Origin: Archangium sp.
Lineage (GTDB): Bacteria > Myxococcota > Myxococcia > Myxococcales > Myxococcaceae
DNA length: 8,670 nucleotides
Assembly (NCBI GenBank): GCA_016793585.1
Contig: JAEUJR010000212.1
Location: 1-8,670, forward strand
Reading direction: 5' to 3'
Position numbers and translations under genes: made by a program. Shown here piece by piece: positions 1 through 6,101 of this stretch (position 1 is its first letter; every line of letters begins with the position of its first letter). The notes beneath the pieces were generated by a model, which was not told where the DNA came from, ran no database searches, and worked only from the letters and a program-made list of their open reading frames with translations.

Positions 1-745
1 GCGTCACCTTCACGAGATCGCCTGGCCGCGCGAGCTGCGTCTTCGGTACGTCGATGAGGCCGAGCTCGGCTTCACGAGGCTCGACCCAGGCCAGGCCCTT
101 CTGCTCCCAGTAGGTGCCGACGACGTGCTGGCGCGTGCGGCGCTTCACTTCGACGATGCGGCCGAGCGTGCGCCCACCGCGCTGGGGAATGACCTCGACG
201 ATCACGCGATCGTGATCGAGCGCCTTGCGGGCCTGATCGGGAGGGATGAAGACGTCTTCGGACTTGCCCGTCAGCGCGCGCACGAAGGCGAAGCCATCGG
301 GGTGGTGGTTGATGATGCCTTCGATCAGGTTCGGCCCCGGCGACTTCACGCCTGGCGGCTTCGGCGGCGCGTACTCACGAGGCGTCCGCTCCTCGAACTT
401 CTTCTTCCCCCTGGTGGCGGGGGGCGGGCGCTCCTCGCGAACGCTCACCTTCCGAACAGCGCCTTCTTTGCGGAACCCCGGTGTCACGCCGGCCTTCGCC
501 CGAACGCTGGCAGGCTGTTTGGCGTCCCACGCGGGGCCCGACTTGCGGGCGTGCTGCTTGCCGGGAACACCGAAGCGCTTCCCGTCGCGCTCGAGGCGCC
601 CGTCTTTCACGAGGTCGCGCAGAATGCGCTTGAGCAATGTCTGCTCGCCGGGGTTCAAGCCCCCCGCGCGCAACAGCTCTTTGATACCAACCAACCGCCC
701 GGCGCTCTGCACCAGGGCCAGAACCTGCTCTTCATCAATCGCCAA
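1..745 (-). CDS. rnr: Ribonuclease R, N-terminal part (3' end cut by window edge)
   Basis: RNase R is a cytosolic 3'-to-5' exoribonuclease of the RNB family that degrades structured RNA in mRNA turnover and rRNA quality control. The visible 248 codons give a winged-helix-like domain (residues about 3-61, ending RLERDGKRFGVPG), a basic Lys/Arg/Pro-rich linker (about 62-138) and a first cold-shock/OB domain (about 140-190) with the family pattern GIINHHPDGFAFV, then DVFIPP, then DHDRVIVEV. A second cold-shock domain begins at GRIVEVKRR. The catalytic RNB domain and S1 domain lie beyond the left edge. I chose the TTG at 743-745 because GGAGAG (751-756) sits 5 nt upstream and no ATG or GTG fits the domain start. 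The N-terminal helix-turn-helix plus long basic linker favours RNase R over RNase II. Family assignment is firm; the TTG start is likely but not proven. Confidence 0.9.
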   Translation of the reverse strand, partial: MAIDEEQVLALVQSAGRLVGIKELLRAGGLNPGEQTLLKRILRDLVKDGRLERDGKRFGVPGKQHARKSGPAWDAKQPASVRAKAGVTPGFRKEGAVRKVSVREERPPPATRGKKKFEERTPREYAPPKPPGVKSPGPNLIEGIINHHPDGFAFVRALTGKSEDVFIPPDQARKALDHDRVIVEVIPQRGGRTLGRIVEVKRRTRQHVVGTYWEQKGLAWVEPREAELGLIDVPKTQLARPGDLVKVT

Positions 746-750
746 AAAGA

Positions 751-756
751 CTCTCC
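751..756 (-). promoter_or_regulatory. Ribosome binding site deciding the rnr TTG start
   Basis: GGAGAG on the minus strand lies 5 nt before the TTG at 743-745. No other in-frame start nearby has a comparable site, so it supports the TTG initiation codon. Confidence 0.6.
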
Positions 757-988
757 GACAAGCGGCGGGCGCAGGAAGAGATTCCCGGCCGAGGCGCCGC
801 GTGATTTCGACCCGCGTGTGAAAGACGAAGGGCCAACAGATCGCGCCGCTGTCGAGCGACGCATCCGCTGGCCCTCAGTGTTGCTGCGCCGCGGCCGTGC
901 GAGTCAGTGCCAGCCGCGGTGAATCGAGAATAACCATCGACCGGCGGCCGCGCTCGAACAACTCCGCGACTGCCAGCCGGTGAAGCCG

Positions 989-1021
989 ACGCCCGGCTCG
1001 AACGAGCCTGACGCCGGGCGT
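989..1021 (-). terminator. GC-rich hairpin just past the stop of the beta-barrel gene
   Basis: ACGCCCGGC (989-997) pairs perfectly with GCCGGGCGT (1013-1021). An alternative inner pairing, GGCTCG with CGAGCC around AA (995-1008), is also possible. The hairpin begins 3 bp beyond the TGA at 1025-1027, where a terminator for the leftward pair would be expected. No T-run follows on the minus strand, so it is not a classic intrinsic terminator and may act with Rho or stabilise the 3' end. Confidence 0.4.
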
Positions 1022-1024
1022 GAA

Positions 1025-1723
1025 TCAGAAGTACCAGGCGGCTCCGGCCGCGGGCGTGAACGTGGTGAGCGTCATGCTGCCCGACGAGAAGGGAAGACGC
1101 AGCCCCAGGCCGATGCGGCCCGAGATCGAGAAGCTCGGGCTGAAGAAGTACTCGGCGCCACCTGCGAACTGCGCGGTCAGCTGAAGCGCATTGCCGATGT
1201 CGGCGGCGATGCCGCTGCCGATGCCGACCTGCACGTTGATGAGCGGGCGCAGCGCGTCGCTCGAGGTGCGGAAGTGGTAGTCCATGCCGATCGTCGCGCC
1301 GAAGCCGAAGAGCACGCCACCCTGCGAGATGCCGAGGCCGACGCCGACGTCGAACAGGAGCGTGAACTGATCGCTGCCCCAGTACGAGAAGCCGAGCGAG
1401 CCCGTGTCGACCGGAGCGGCCGCCGTGCCACGGCCGGCCAGCCCGATGCCCTGGCCGCCGAACGTCGCGCGAACGCCGAAGGCGCCCTTCTGCGCCGAGA
1501 GAATGCCGTCAGCCGAGACCGGCTTGGCCGCGGGCTTCACGTCGCCCTGCTTGTCGCCCGTGTTGTTGGGGGGCGGGTTGTTCGCGTACGGGTTGTCGTT
1601 GGGCTGGTTGGGCTTGGTGGTGGTGCCGGAGCCGGGCGTCACCGGAGTGATCTCCGTGCCGATCTCCTGCGCCAACGCCATCGAGCTCATCGTCACCAGC
1701 ACTGCCACACACAGTCGCTTCAC
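1025..1723 (-). CDS. Secreted, outer-membrane beta-barrel-like protein
   Basis: The 232-residue protein has a signal peptide (KR, then a hydrophobic stretch, cleavage likely after Ala18 in SMALA-QE). A low-complexity Pro/Asn/Gly/Thr/Lys linker follows (about 20-70). From about residue 78 to the end there are alternating hydrophobic and small residues with many glycines (for example FGVRATFGG, LFGFGATIGMDYHF, SGRIGLGLRLPF), typical of amphipathic beta strands. The sequence ends WYF; a C-terminal aromatic is the usual signal for BAM-dependent outer-membrane insertion. The size suggests a small barrel of about eight strands. The start is GTG (1721-1723) with GGAGG (1730-1734) 6 nt upstream. It lies 73 bp downstream of the Lys/Ala/Pro-rich gene on the same strand and may share its transcript. 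I do not recognise a named family; the barrel assignment is inference from pattern. Confidence 0.75.
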   Translation of the reverse strand: MKRLCVAVLVTMSSMALAQEIGTEITPVTPGSGTTTKPNQPNDNPYANNPPPNNTGDKQGDVKPAAKPVSADGILSAQKGAFGVRATFGGQGIGLAGRGTAAAPVDTGSLGFSYWGSDQFTLLFDVGVGLGISQGGVLFGFGATIGMDYHFRTSSDALRPLINVQVGIGSGIAADIGNALQLTAQFAGGAEYFFSPSFSISGRIGLGLRLPFSSGSMTLTTFTPAAGAAWYF

Positions 1724-1729
1724 GGCATT

Positions 1730-1734
1730 CCTCC
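1730..1734 (-). promoter_or_regulatory. Strong Shine-Dalgarno site for the beta-barrel gene
   Basis: GGAGG on the minus strand lies 6 nt before the GTG at 1721-1723. An ATG at 1726-1728 is nearer the site but reads ATG-CCG-TGA, so it is a dead end and the GTG is the working start. Confidence 0.65.
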
Positions 1735-1761
1735 AGAAGGGGTTCAGCTTCGCGCGGTAGA

Positions 1762-1778
1762 CCCGGCATCGCGCCGGG
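1762..1778 (-). terminator. Hairpin between the two leftward genes
   Basis: CCCGGC (1762-1767) and GCCGGG (1773-1778) form a 6-bp stem with a 5-nt loop in the 73-bp gap between the stop at 1797 and the GTG at 1723. No T-run follows on the minus strand. It could be a weak terminator, an attenuator or an mRNA processing or stability element reducing read-through into the barrel gene. Confidence 0.25.
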
Positions 1779-1796
1779 GTGCGCAGGTTTTGAGGC

Positions 1797-3098
1797 TCAG
1801 GGCAGCACGACCTCGAGGGGCTTCACGTCGACCGTGAGGCGGAACTGTTTCGAGACCTGCATGGGGTTGTGGGTCTTCGCGAGGAAGAAGTCGACGTCGA
1901 GCAGGCCCGGGTTGCGCGGCGTGAAGAAGAACTCACGCACGGGGCCCTGCGGGTCGAGGTTCACTTCGCGCAGTGAGAGGCGCTTCGCGGTCGAGGGCTC
2001 GATGCTCCACACATAGCCCTGCTTCTCGGGCAGCTTCACGACGAGGCCGTGGTTCACCTTCACCGTGGCCGTCTTCGGGTTGCTGGAGGCGCCTTCGACG
2101 GTGGCGATCTCGATCGTGTCACGCGACACGGGCGGGTACTCGGGCGCGCGCGGCTCGCAGACCTCGGCCTGAATGGTGCCGCCCCAGCCCGTCATCTTCT
2201 CGATGACGCCGGTGGCCACCATGATCTCGCCGACGTACTTCTTGAGGCCCTTCTGCGCCTTGCCCTCGATGGTGAAGGCGACCTGCTGGCGGGTGCCATG
2301 GTTGGTGACGACCAGATAGAACTCGTCACCGCTCATCTCGAGGCGGCCCCGCAGCGTCGCGTAACCCTTCTGGCCGACGGCCATGCCGGGCTGGCTGATG
2401 GTCTCGATCTGGCCAGGCGAGAAGAGCAGCAGCTTCGCCTCTTCGGGAACCGCTTCGACCACCGGCTCGGCCGTCTCGACCTTCTTCGCGGAGTACTTCC
2501 GCACGTCGATGGTGCCGCCGTAGTTGTGGTGCTTCTTGATGAGGCCGGCCACCGATACGCGGTGATCCATGTACGCGGGCAGCACTTCCTGATCGGGGCC
2601 CTGCAGCAGGAACCAGAGCTCGCGCTTGTCGCGGCCGATGACCTCCAGGTACGGGAAGCCCTGGTAGACGATCAGGCGGCCCTTGAGCTGGCCTTCGCCG
2701 AAGACGCCGCGGGCGCCGACGGTGAGCACCTGCTCCATCTCGCGCTTGGTGAGCGGCTCGAGCTCTGACGGCAGCTTGGTCGCGCGGGGCAGCGGCTTGT
2801 CGGGCATCGGCCCGGCCCAGCCATCGGCACGACGCGTCGGCGCGCTGAGCGAAGGAGGCGGAATCGGAGCGCTGGGCTTTGGCGCCTTCTTGCCGTCACC
2901 CTTCTTCGCCTCGGCCTTCTTCGGCTCTGGCTTCTTCGCCTCGACCGGAGCCGGAGCAGGCTTCTCAGCCTTCGCCGGCTTCTTCTCGACGGCCTTCGCC
3001 GCCTTGGGAGGTGCAACCTTCTTCGCAGCCTTCGCGGGCTTTGCAGCTTTCTTCGCGGGCTTCGGCTTGCGGGCAGCGGACGCCTTCTTTTTTGCCAA
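1797..3098 (-). CDS. H1-like Lys/Ala/Pro tail, duplicated OB-like modules, chagasin-like C-terminal domain
   Basis: The 433-residue protein has no signal peptide and is presumably cytosolic. Residues 1-85 are almost only Lys, Ala and Pro with some Glu (AKKKASAARKPKPAKKAAK and on), like eukaryotic histone H1 tails and myxobacterial basic tails. Two related modules follow, A (about 136-203) and B (about 243-315). They share L-[KR]-GRL, YLxV, VxVxGxIxK and [YW]GGTI, resembling an OB-like fold. Residues about 345-427 resemble the chagasin/ICP beta fold: LPEKQGYVW, then GPVREFFFTPRNPG, then KQFRLTVDV. The start is TTG (3096-3098) with AAGGAG (3105-3110) 6 nt upstream. It is divergent from moeA. 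Domain names are pattern-based inference, and the function is unknown. A DNA- or RNA-binding nucleoid role is one reading of the tail. The alternative is that the tail is a linker or electrostatic tether. Confidence 0.85.
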   Translation of the reverse strand: MAKKKASAARKPKPAKKAAKPAKAAKKVAPPKAAKAVEKKPAKAEKPAPAPVEAKKPEPKKAEAKKGDGKKAPKPSAPIPPPSLSAPTRRADGWAGPMPDKPLPRATKLPSELEPLTKREMEQVLTVGARGVFGEGQLKGRLIVYQGFPYLEVIGRDKRELWFLLQGPDQEVLPAYMDHRVSVAGLIKKHHNYGGTIDVRKYSAKKVETAEPVVEAVPEEAKLLLFSPGQIETISQPGMAVGQKGYATLRGRLEMSGDEFYLVVTNHGTRQQVAFTIEGKAQKGLKKYVGEIMVATGVIEKMTGWGGTIQAEVCEPRAPEYPPVSRDTIEIATVEGASSNPKTATVKVNHGLVVKLPEKQGYVWSIEPSTAKRLSLREVNLDPQGPVREFFFTPRNPGLLDVDFFLAKTHNPMQVSKQFRLTVDVKPLEVVLP

Positions 3099-3104
3099 CG
3101 CTGT

Positions 3105-3110
3105 CTCCTT
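3105..3110 (-). promoter_or_regulatory. Ribosome binding site deciding the TTG start of the H1-tail gene
   Basis: AAGGAG on the minus strand lies 6 nt before the TTG at 3096-3098, which is followed directly by GCAAAAAAGAAG (Ala-Lys-Lys-Lys). This fixes the basic tail as the true N-terminus. Confidence 0.7.
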
Positions 3111-3141
3111 GCGCGCTCAAACGAGCGGAGGCGACCGCACT

Positions 3142-3180
3142 ACCCCACATGTGGTTCTTGAGTCAATCCAAACCCCACAT
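3142..3180 (-). promoter_or_regulatory. Candidate promoter with repeated operator-like sites, divergent region
   Basis: Reading the minus strand, TTGACT (3161-3166) matches five of six bases of a sigma-70 -35 box. The -10 expected 17-18 nt on (near TAGTGC) is poor. The 9-mer ATGTGGGGT occurs twice in direct orientation (3172-3180 and 3142-3150), 30 bp apart, on either side of the -35. The second copy is part of the perfect palindrome CCACATGTGG (3145-3154), placed between -35 and -10 as a repressor operator might be. TTGAGTCAA (3158-3166) is itself a dyad, so both strands carry a -35-like hexamer here. It sits in the 175-bp gap between two divergent genes. The repeats are seen; the promoter role is inferred. 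Confidence 0.35.
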
Positions 3181-3273
3181 TTTCCTGCGCTTTTTCAACA
3201 TCGAAAGGTGTCTGCTCCATCTTCCAGGGGGTTGCTGGTTCCCCAACTGGCTGGAACTGGGTACGACACCAAC

Positions 3274-4479
3274 ATGAGTCTGCTCTCGGTTGAAGTGGCA
3301 CTGGAACGTGTTCTGTCGCTGGCGGGGCGTCGGCCGGCCGAGGTGGTCGAGGTGGGCGAGGCGATCGGTCGGGCGCTCGCCGAGCCTCTGGTCGCGAGGC
3401 GAACGCTGCCGCCCTGGGACAACTCCGCGATGGATGGGTACGCCGTGCGATCGGCCGACGTGGCGAGCGCGGGGGTCTCGTTGCGGGTGACGTCGACCAT
3501 CTTCGCGGGTCAGCGCCCTTCCCTGCCCGTCGAGTCAGGCTGCTGTGCGCGCATCATGACAGGCGCTCCGATGCCGGCGGGGGCCGATGCGGTGGTGATG
3601 CAAGAGAAGGTTCGCGCAGGCGCCGACGGTGCGGTGATCATCGACGAGGTTGCCAGGCCCGGTCAGAACGTTCGGCAGCGCGGTGAAGACGTGCGCGAAG
3701 GTGCGCTGGTGTTGCCCGCTGGCCGCGTGCTCGGAGCGGGAGAAGCCGGCGCGATCTGGGCGCAGGGGCTGACGCACGTCCCGGTCGTGGGTCGACCCCG
3801 TGTGGCCATCGCGTCGAGCGGCGACGAGCTGTGTGAGGTGACGGACGAGCCCAACGGCCGCATCGTCGACACCAACACCCCCGTCATCGCTCAGCTGGTG
3901 AAGCTGAGCGGCGGTGTTCCGACCGTTTTGGGGCGTGCGCCCGACACGCTCGAGGCGATCAGCGCGCTCTTCGCGAAGGGCCTGTCGTTCGACGTGCTCA
4001 TCACCGTCTCTGGCGCGTCGGTGGGCGACAAGGACTTCACCCGCGAGGCCTTTCAGTCGCTCGGCGTCGCGATGGACTTCTGGAAGGTGGCGATGAAGCC
4101 CGGCAAACCGCTCGCGGTGGGCACCCGGGGCAACACGCTTGTCTTCGGTCTTCCGGGAAACCCCATCTCGGCGATGGTGACGTTCGAGCTTTTCGTTCGC
4201 CCCGCCCTGCGCGCGATGCAGGGGCTGCCGACGGCCCTTCCCGTCCTTCCGGGCAGGCTCTCGGTGCCCATCAAGAAGCCCGCGGGCCTTCGCCATCTGG
4301 TTCGGGCGCAGGTCGAACGAAAGGAGTCTGAGCTGTGGGCTACTCCCCTTTCGTCGCAATCATCTGGCGCACTTACAAGCGCGGTCGGGGCCACCCACTT
4401 GATTTCGATCGCTCCCGGTGAGACGCAGGTGTCTTCGGGCGCCGTCGTCGATCTCATCCCGCTGTCCTGGGGAGCCTGA
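3274..4479 (+). CDS. moeA: Molybdopterin molybdenumtransferase MoeA
   Basis: MoeA inserts molybdate into adenylylated molybdopterin, the last step of basic molybdenum cofactor synthesis in the cytosol. The 401 residues match the family's usual length of about 400. Visible motifs in order: PPWDNSAMDGYAV (46-58, Asp54 equivalent to the conserved Asp of E. coli MoeA), RIMTGAPMPAGADAVV (93-108), GQNVRQRGEDV (130-140), SSGDEL (181-186), GRIVDTN (195-201), SGASVGDKD (246-254), KVAMKPGKPLAVG (271-283) and FGLPGNPIS (291-299), followed by a C-terminal domain IV. All key acidic and Lys positions are present. The frame is open far upstream, but the family begins at MSLLSVEVAL, so ATG 3274 is chosen although its Shine-Dalgarno is weak. 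It heads the rightward block with ribA. Assignment is firm. Confidence 0.95.
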   Translation: MSLLSVEVALERVLSLAGRRPAEVVEVGEAIGRALAEPLVARRTLPPWDNSAMDGYAVRSADVASAGVSLRVTSTIFAGQRPSLPVESGCCARIMTGAPMPAGADAVVMQEKVRAGADGAVIIDEVARPGQNVRQRGEDVREGALVLPAGRVLGAGEAGAIWAQGLTHVPVVGRPRVAIASSGDELCEVTDEPNGRIVDTNTPVIAQLVKLSGGVPTVLGRAPDTLEAISALFAKGLSFDVLITVSGASVGDKDFTREAFQSLGVAMDFWKVAMKPGKPLAVGTRGNTLVFGLPGNPISAMVTFELFVRPALRAMQGLPTALPVLPGRLSVPIKKPAGLRHLVRAQVERKESELWATPLSSQSSGALTSAVGATHLISIAPGETQVSSGAVVDLIPLSWGA

Positions 4480-4480
4480 A

Positions 4481-4549
4481 GTGGCTGTGCAACCTTTGTT
4501 CAAGGTGAGCATCAGACCATCGCAACCAGCAACGCTCCCGGAGCTGTGA
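4481..4549 (+). CDS. Possible 22-residue leader ORF between moeA and ribA
   Basis: A GTG one base after the moeA stop is preceded by GGGGAG (4469-4474) at 6-nt spacing and opens a frame MAVQPLFKVSIRPSQPATLPEL ending at TGA 4547-4549. A short stem, CCCGG (4537-4541) with CCGGG (4552-4556), overlaps its stop. Codons such as AGA, CCA, GCA and CAA are unlike the neighbouring genes, which argues against a conserved protein. It could be a translated leader that keeps ribosomes moving toward ribA, or chance. Confidence 0.2.
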   Translation: MAVQPLFKVSIRPSQPATLPEL

Positions 4550-4568
4550 GGCCGGGGCCACTCTGAAC

Positions 4569-4574
4569 GAGGGG
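4569..4574 (+). promoter_or_regulatory. Ribosome binding site for ribA
   Basis: GAGGGG lies 5 nt before ATG 4580. A TTG at 4577 is in frame directly ahead, but it is only 2 nt from this site, so the ATG is preferred. Confidence 0.6.
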
Positions 4575-4579
4575 TTTTG

Positions 4580-5248
4580 ATGAACGCCGAGACGAAGGTT
4601 CTTCCCACCCGCAAGCCAACGACGCACCTCGAGCTCTACTCAGAGTCGCCGCTCCCGACGGAGCGCGGGCTGTTTCGCATCGTGATCTTCCGCGATCGCC
4701 GCAACGGCCGTGAGCACGTGGCGATGGTGAAAGGTGACGTGAAGGGCAAAGAAGGCGTGCCCGTTCGAATTCACAGCGAGTGCCTCACGAGCGAGGTGTT
4801 CGGAAGCCTGCGGTGTGATTGCCGCGCGCAGCTCGACCGCGCGATGGACTTCATCAACCAGCAGGGCTGCGGCGTGTTGCTCTACCTTCGCCAGGAAGGC
4901 CGTGGCATCGGGTTGGGCAACAAGATTCGCGCGTACAAGCTGCAGCAGGAAGAAGGGCTCGACACCGTCGACGCGAACCTGAAGCTGGGCTTCGCCGACG
5001 ATCTGCGGCGCTACGACATCGCGGCCGAGATGCTGCGCGGCCTTGGCGTGGAGTCGGTCGATCTCATCACCAACAACCCGCTCAAGATCGCAGGTCTCGT
5101 CGACGAAGGCGTTCCCGTGCGCCGTAGAATTCCGTCGCGGACCCTCACGAATCCGCTTAACGTCGAGTACCTCAAGACGAAGCGCGATCGGTCAGGTCAC
5201 CTCATTGAGTTCCTCGGCGAAGACGGCGCGAAAGCCCAGGCGAGCTGA
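4580..5248 (+). CDS. ribA: GTP cyclohydrolase II
   Basis: GTP cyclohydrolase II opens GTP to 2,5-diamino-6-(ribosylamino)pyrimidinone 5'-phosphate plus formate and pyrophosphate, the first committed step of riboflavin synthesis. The 222-residue protein has the zinc cysteines Cys68, Cys79 and Cys81 (SECLTSEVFGSLRCDC). It also has the active-site block YLRQEGRGIGLGNK (102-115), LGFADDLRRYDIAAEMLRGLGV (split as LGFADDLRRYD, 136-146, and AAEMLRGLGV, 148-157), LITNNPLK (162-169) and the family ending NVEYLKTKRDRSGH. It has an N-terminal extension of about 20 residues compared with the roughly 196-residue E. coli enzyme. It is a stand-alone RibA: there is no DHBP synthase (RibB) domain, so that activity must be encoded elsewhere. 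It lies 100 bp after moeA and 34 bp before the MBL gene, probably co-transcribed. Assignment is firm. Confidence 0.95.
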   Translation: MNAETKVLPTRKPTTHLELYSESPLPTERGLFRIVIFRDRRNGREHVAMVKGDVKGKEGVPVRIHSECLTSEVFGSLRCDCRAQLDRAMDFINQQGCGVLLYLRQEGRGIGLGNKIRAYKLQQEEGLDTVDANLKLGFADDLRRYDIAAEMLRGLGVESVDLITNNPLKIAGLVDEGVPVRRRIPSRTLTNPLNVEYLKTKRDRSGHLIEFLGEDGAKAQAS

Positions 5249-5282
5249 TTCGAAGAAGTCGGCCCGAGCGGCGCCGCACGCG

Positions 5283-6101
5283 ATGACGCTGCGGTTCTGG
5301 GGCGTGCGCGGCTCGATCCCCTCCCCCGGCCCCGAGACGGCGCGCTACGGCGGCAACACGCCGTGCGTCGAGCTGCGAATCGGTGACGAGCTCGTGCTTT
5401 TCGATCTCGGCACTGGGGTGCGCGAGTTCGGCAACGCGGCTCCGCGGCCTGTCGAGGGCCACATCTTCCTCTCGCACTACCACTACGATCACCTGCAGGG
5501 CCTGCCCTTCTTCGGGCCCATCTTCGACCCGCGAAGCCGCTTCGTCATTCGTGGGCCGACGCGTGACGGGCGCACCGTGAAGGACGTGATCTCGGGGCAG
5601 ATGCAGCAGCCCTTCTTCCCCGTCACGGCCGAGATGGTGTTTCGTGCGCAGCTCGACTACCAGCCGTTCGCCGCGGGTGACAAAGCGCGCATCGGCGAGG
5701 GCGTCATCACGGCCATCGAGACGCACCACCCTGGCGGCAACCTGGCGTACCGCATCGAGTGCCGGGGCAAGACGATCGTCTATGCGACCGACACCGAGCA
5801 CGGCACCGCGCGCGACGCGCAGCTGATCGACTTCGCCCGAGACGCCGACATCTTCATCTACGACGCGATGTACACCGAGGACGAGTACCTCGGCCGCGCG
5901 GGTTCTCCGAAGATCGGCTGGGGTCACTCCACCATCGAGACGGCTGCCAAGGTCGCCGATGACGCGGGCGTGGGCACGCTGGTGCTCTTCCACCACGAGC
6001 CGACCCGCAACGACGACGCGATGGATGAGCTGGTGAAGGTGGCGAAGAAGCTCCGCAAGGGCACCATCGCGGCGCGCGAAGGCCTGACGATCAAGCTCTG
6101 A
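5283..6101 (+). CDS. MBL-fold metallohydrolase, cyclic-phosphodiesterase/RNase Z-like group
   Basis: This 272-residue protein carries the metallo-beta-lactamase metal site HYHYDH (65-70). The other likely ligands are His148/149 (ETHHPGGNLAYRI), Asp170 (YATDTEH), His215 (GHST) and His237/238 (LFHHEP). The opening TLRFWGVRGSIPSPGPETARYGGNT (split as FWGVRGSIPSPGP and RYGGNTPCVE) is typical of bacterial proteins in the COG1235-like branch, which includes phosphoribosyl cyclic phosphodiesterases, RNase Z relatives and cyclic-nucleotide hydrolases. The hydrolase fold is firm; the substrate cannot be read from sequence and may be a cyclic phosphate or phosphodiester. ATG 5283 is the start matching the family; its Shine-Dalgarno is weak, consistent with translation coupled to ribA 34 bp upstream. 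Its TGA abuts the stop of the convergent DedA gene. Confidence 0.88.
   Translation: MTLRFWGVRGSIPSPGPETARYGGNTPCVELRIGDELVLFDLGTGVREFGNAAPRPVEGHIFLSHYHYDHLQGLPFFGPIFDPRSRFVIRGPTRDGRTVKDVISGQMQQPFFPVTAEMVFRAQLDYQPFAAGDKARIGEGVITAIETHHPGGNLAYRIECRGKTIVYATDTEHGTARDAQLIDFARDADIFIYDAMYTEDEYLGRAGSPKIGWGHSTIETAAKVADDAGVGTLVLFHHEPTRNDDAMDELVKVAKKLRKGTIAAREGLTIKL

Larger units (their letters stand above)
746..1024. other. Gene-free interval upstream of rnr
   Basis: This 279-bp stretch lies between the rnr start and the end of the next leftward gene. Apart from the rnr ribosome binding site and the hairpin at 989-1021, I see no convincing feature. It should contain the rnr promoter or leader, but no clear -35/-10 pair stands out. 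Open frames crossing it on either strand lack a good start site and recognisable protein features. Confidence 0.5.

Noticed and set aside
897..912. TGGCAC on the minus strand as a sigma-54 -24 box upstream of rnr
   Set aside because: The matching GC of the -12 element is one base out of register and the TT is missing, so the spacing rule fails.
125..922. Long rightward open frame over the rnr region
   Set aside because: It overlaps the clear RNase R domains on the other strand, its composition is Arg/Ala/Leu-rich as expected for an antisense shadow in GC-rich DNA, and it shows no recognisable motif.
980..1837. Long rightward open frame (about 285 codons) over the beta-barrel gene
   Set aside because: Arg/Ala/Glu-rich shadow of a gene with a good signal peptide and a strong Shine-Dalgarno on the minus strand.
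2049..2768. Rightward open frame of about 240 codons antisense to the H1-tail gene
   Set aside because: Asp/Leu/His-rich shadow composition and no start signal; the minus-strand frame has conserved-looking duplicated modules.
2683..3273. Upstream extension of the moeA frame
   Set aside because: The frame is open only because it is antisense to the Lys/Ala/Pro-rich tail (reading Phe/Ala/Ser); the MoeA family begins at the ATG at 3274.
3099..3273. Molybdenum cofactor riboswitch upstream of moeA
   Set aside because: I could not find the multi-stem conserved core; the region instead shows short direct repeats and a palindrome.
3535..4359. Leftward open frame antisense to moeA
   Set aside because: MoeA motifs are intact on the plus strand; the antisense product is His/Arg-rich with no motif.
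4480..4579. FMN riboswitch upstream of ribA
   Set aside because: The gap is only 100 nt and lacks the conserved RFN-element helices and core sequence.
5202..5996. Leftward open frame antisense to the MBL gene
   Set aside because: The MBL metal-binding motifs on the plus strand are decisive; the antisense frame is a shadow.
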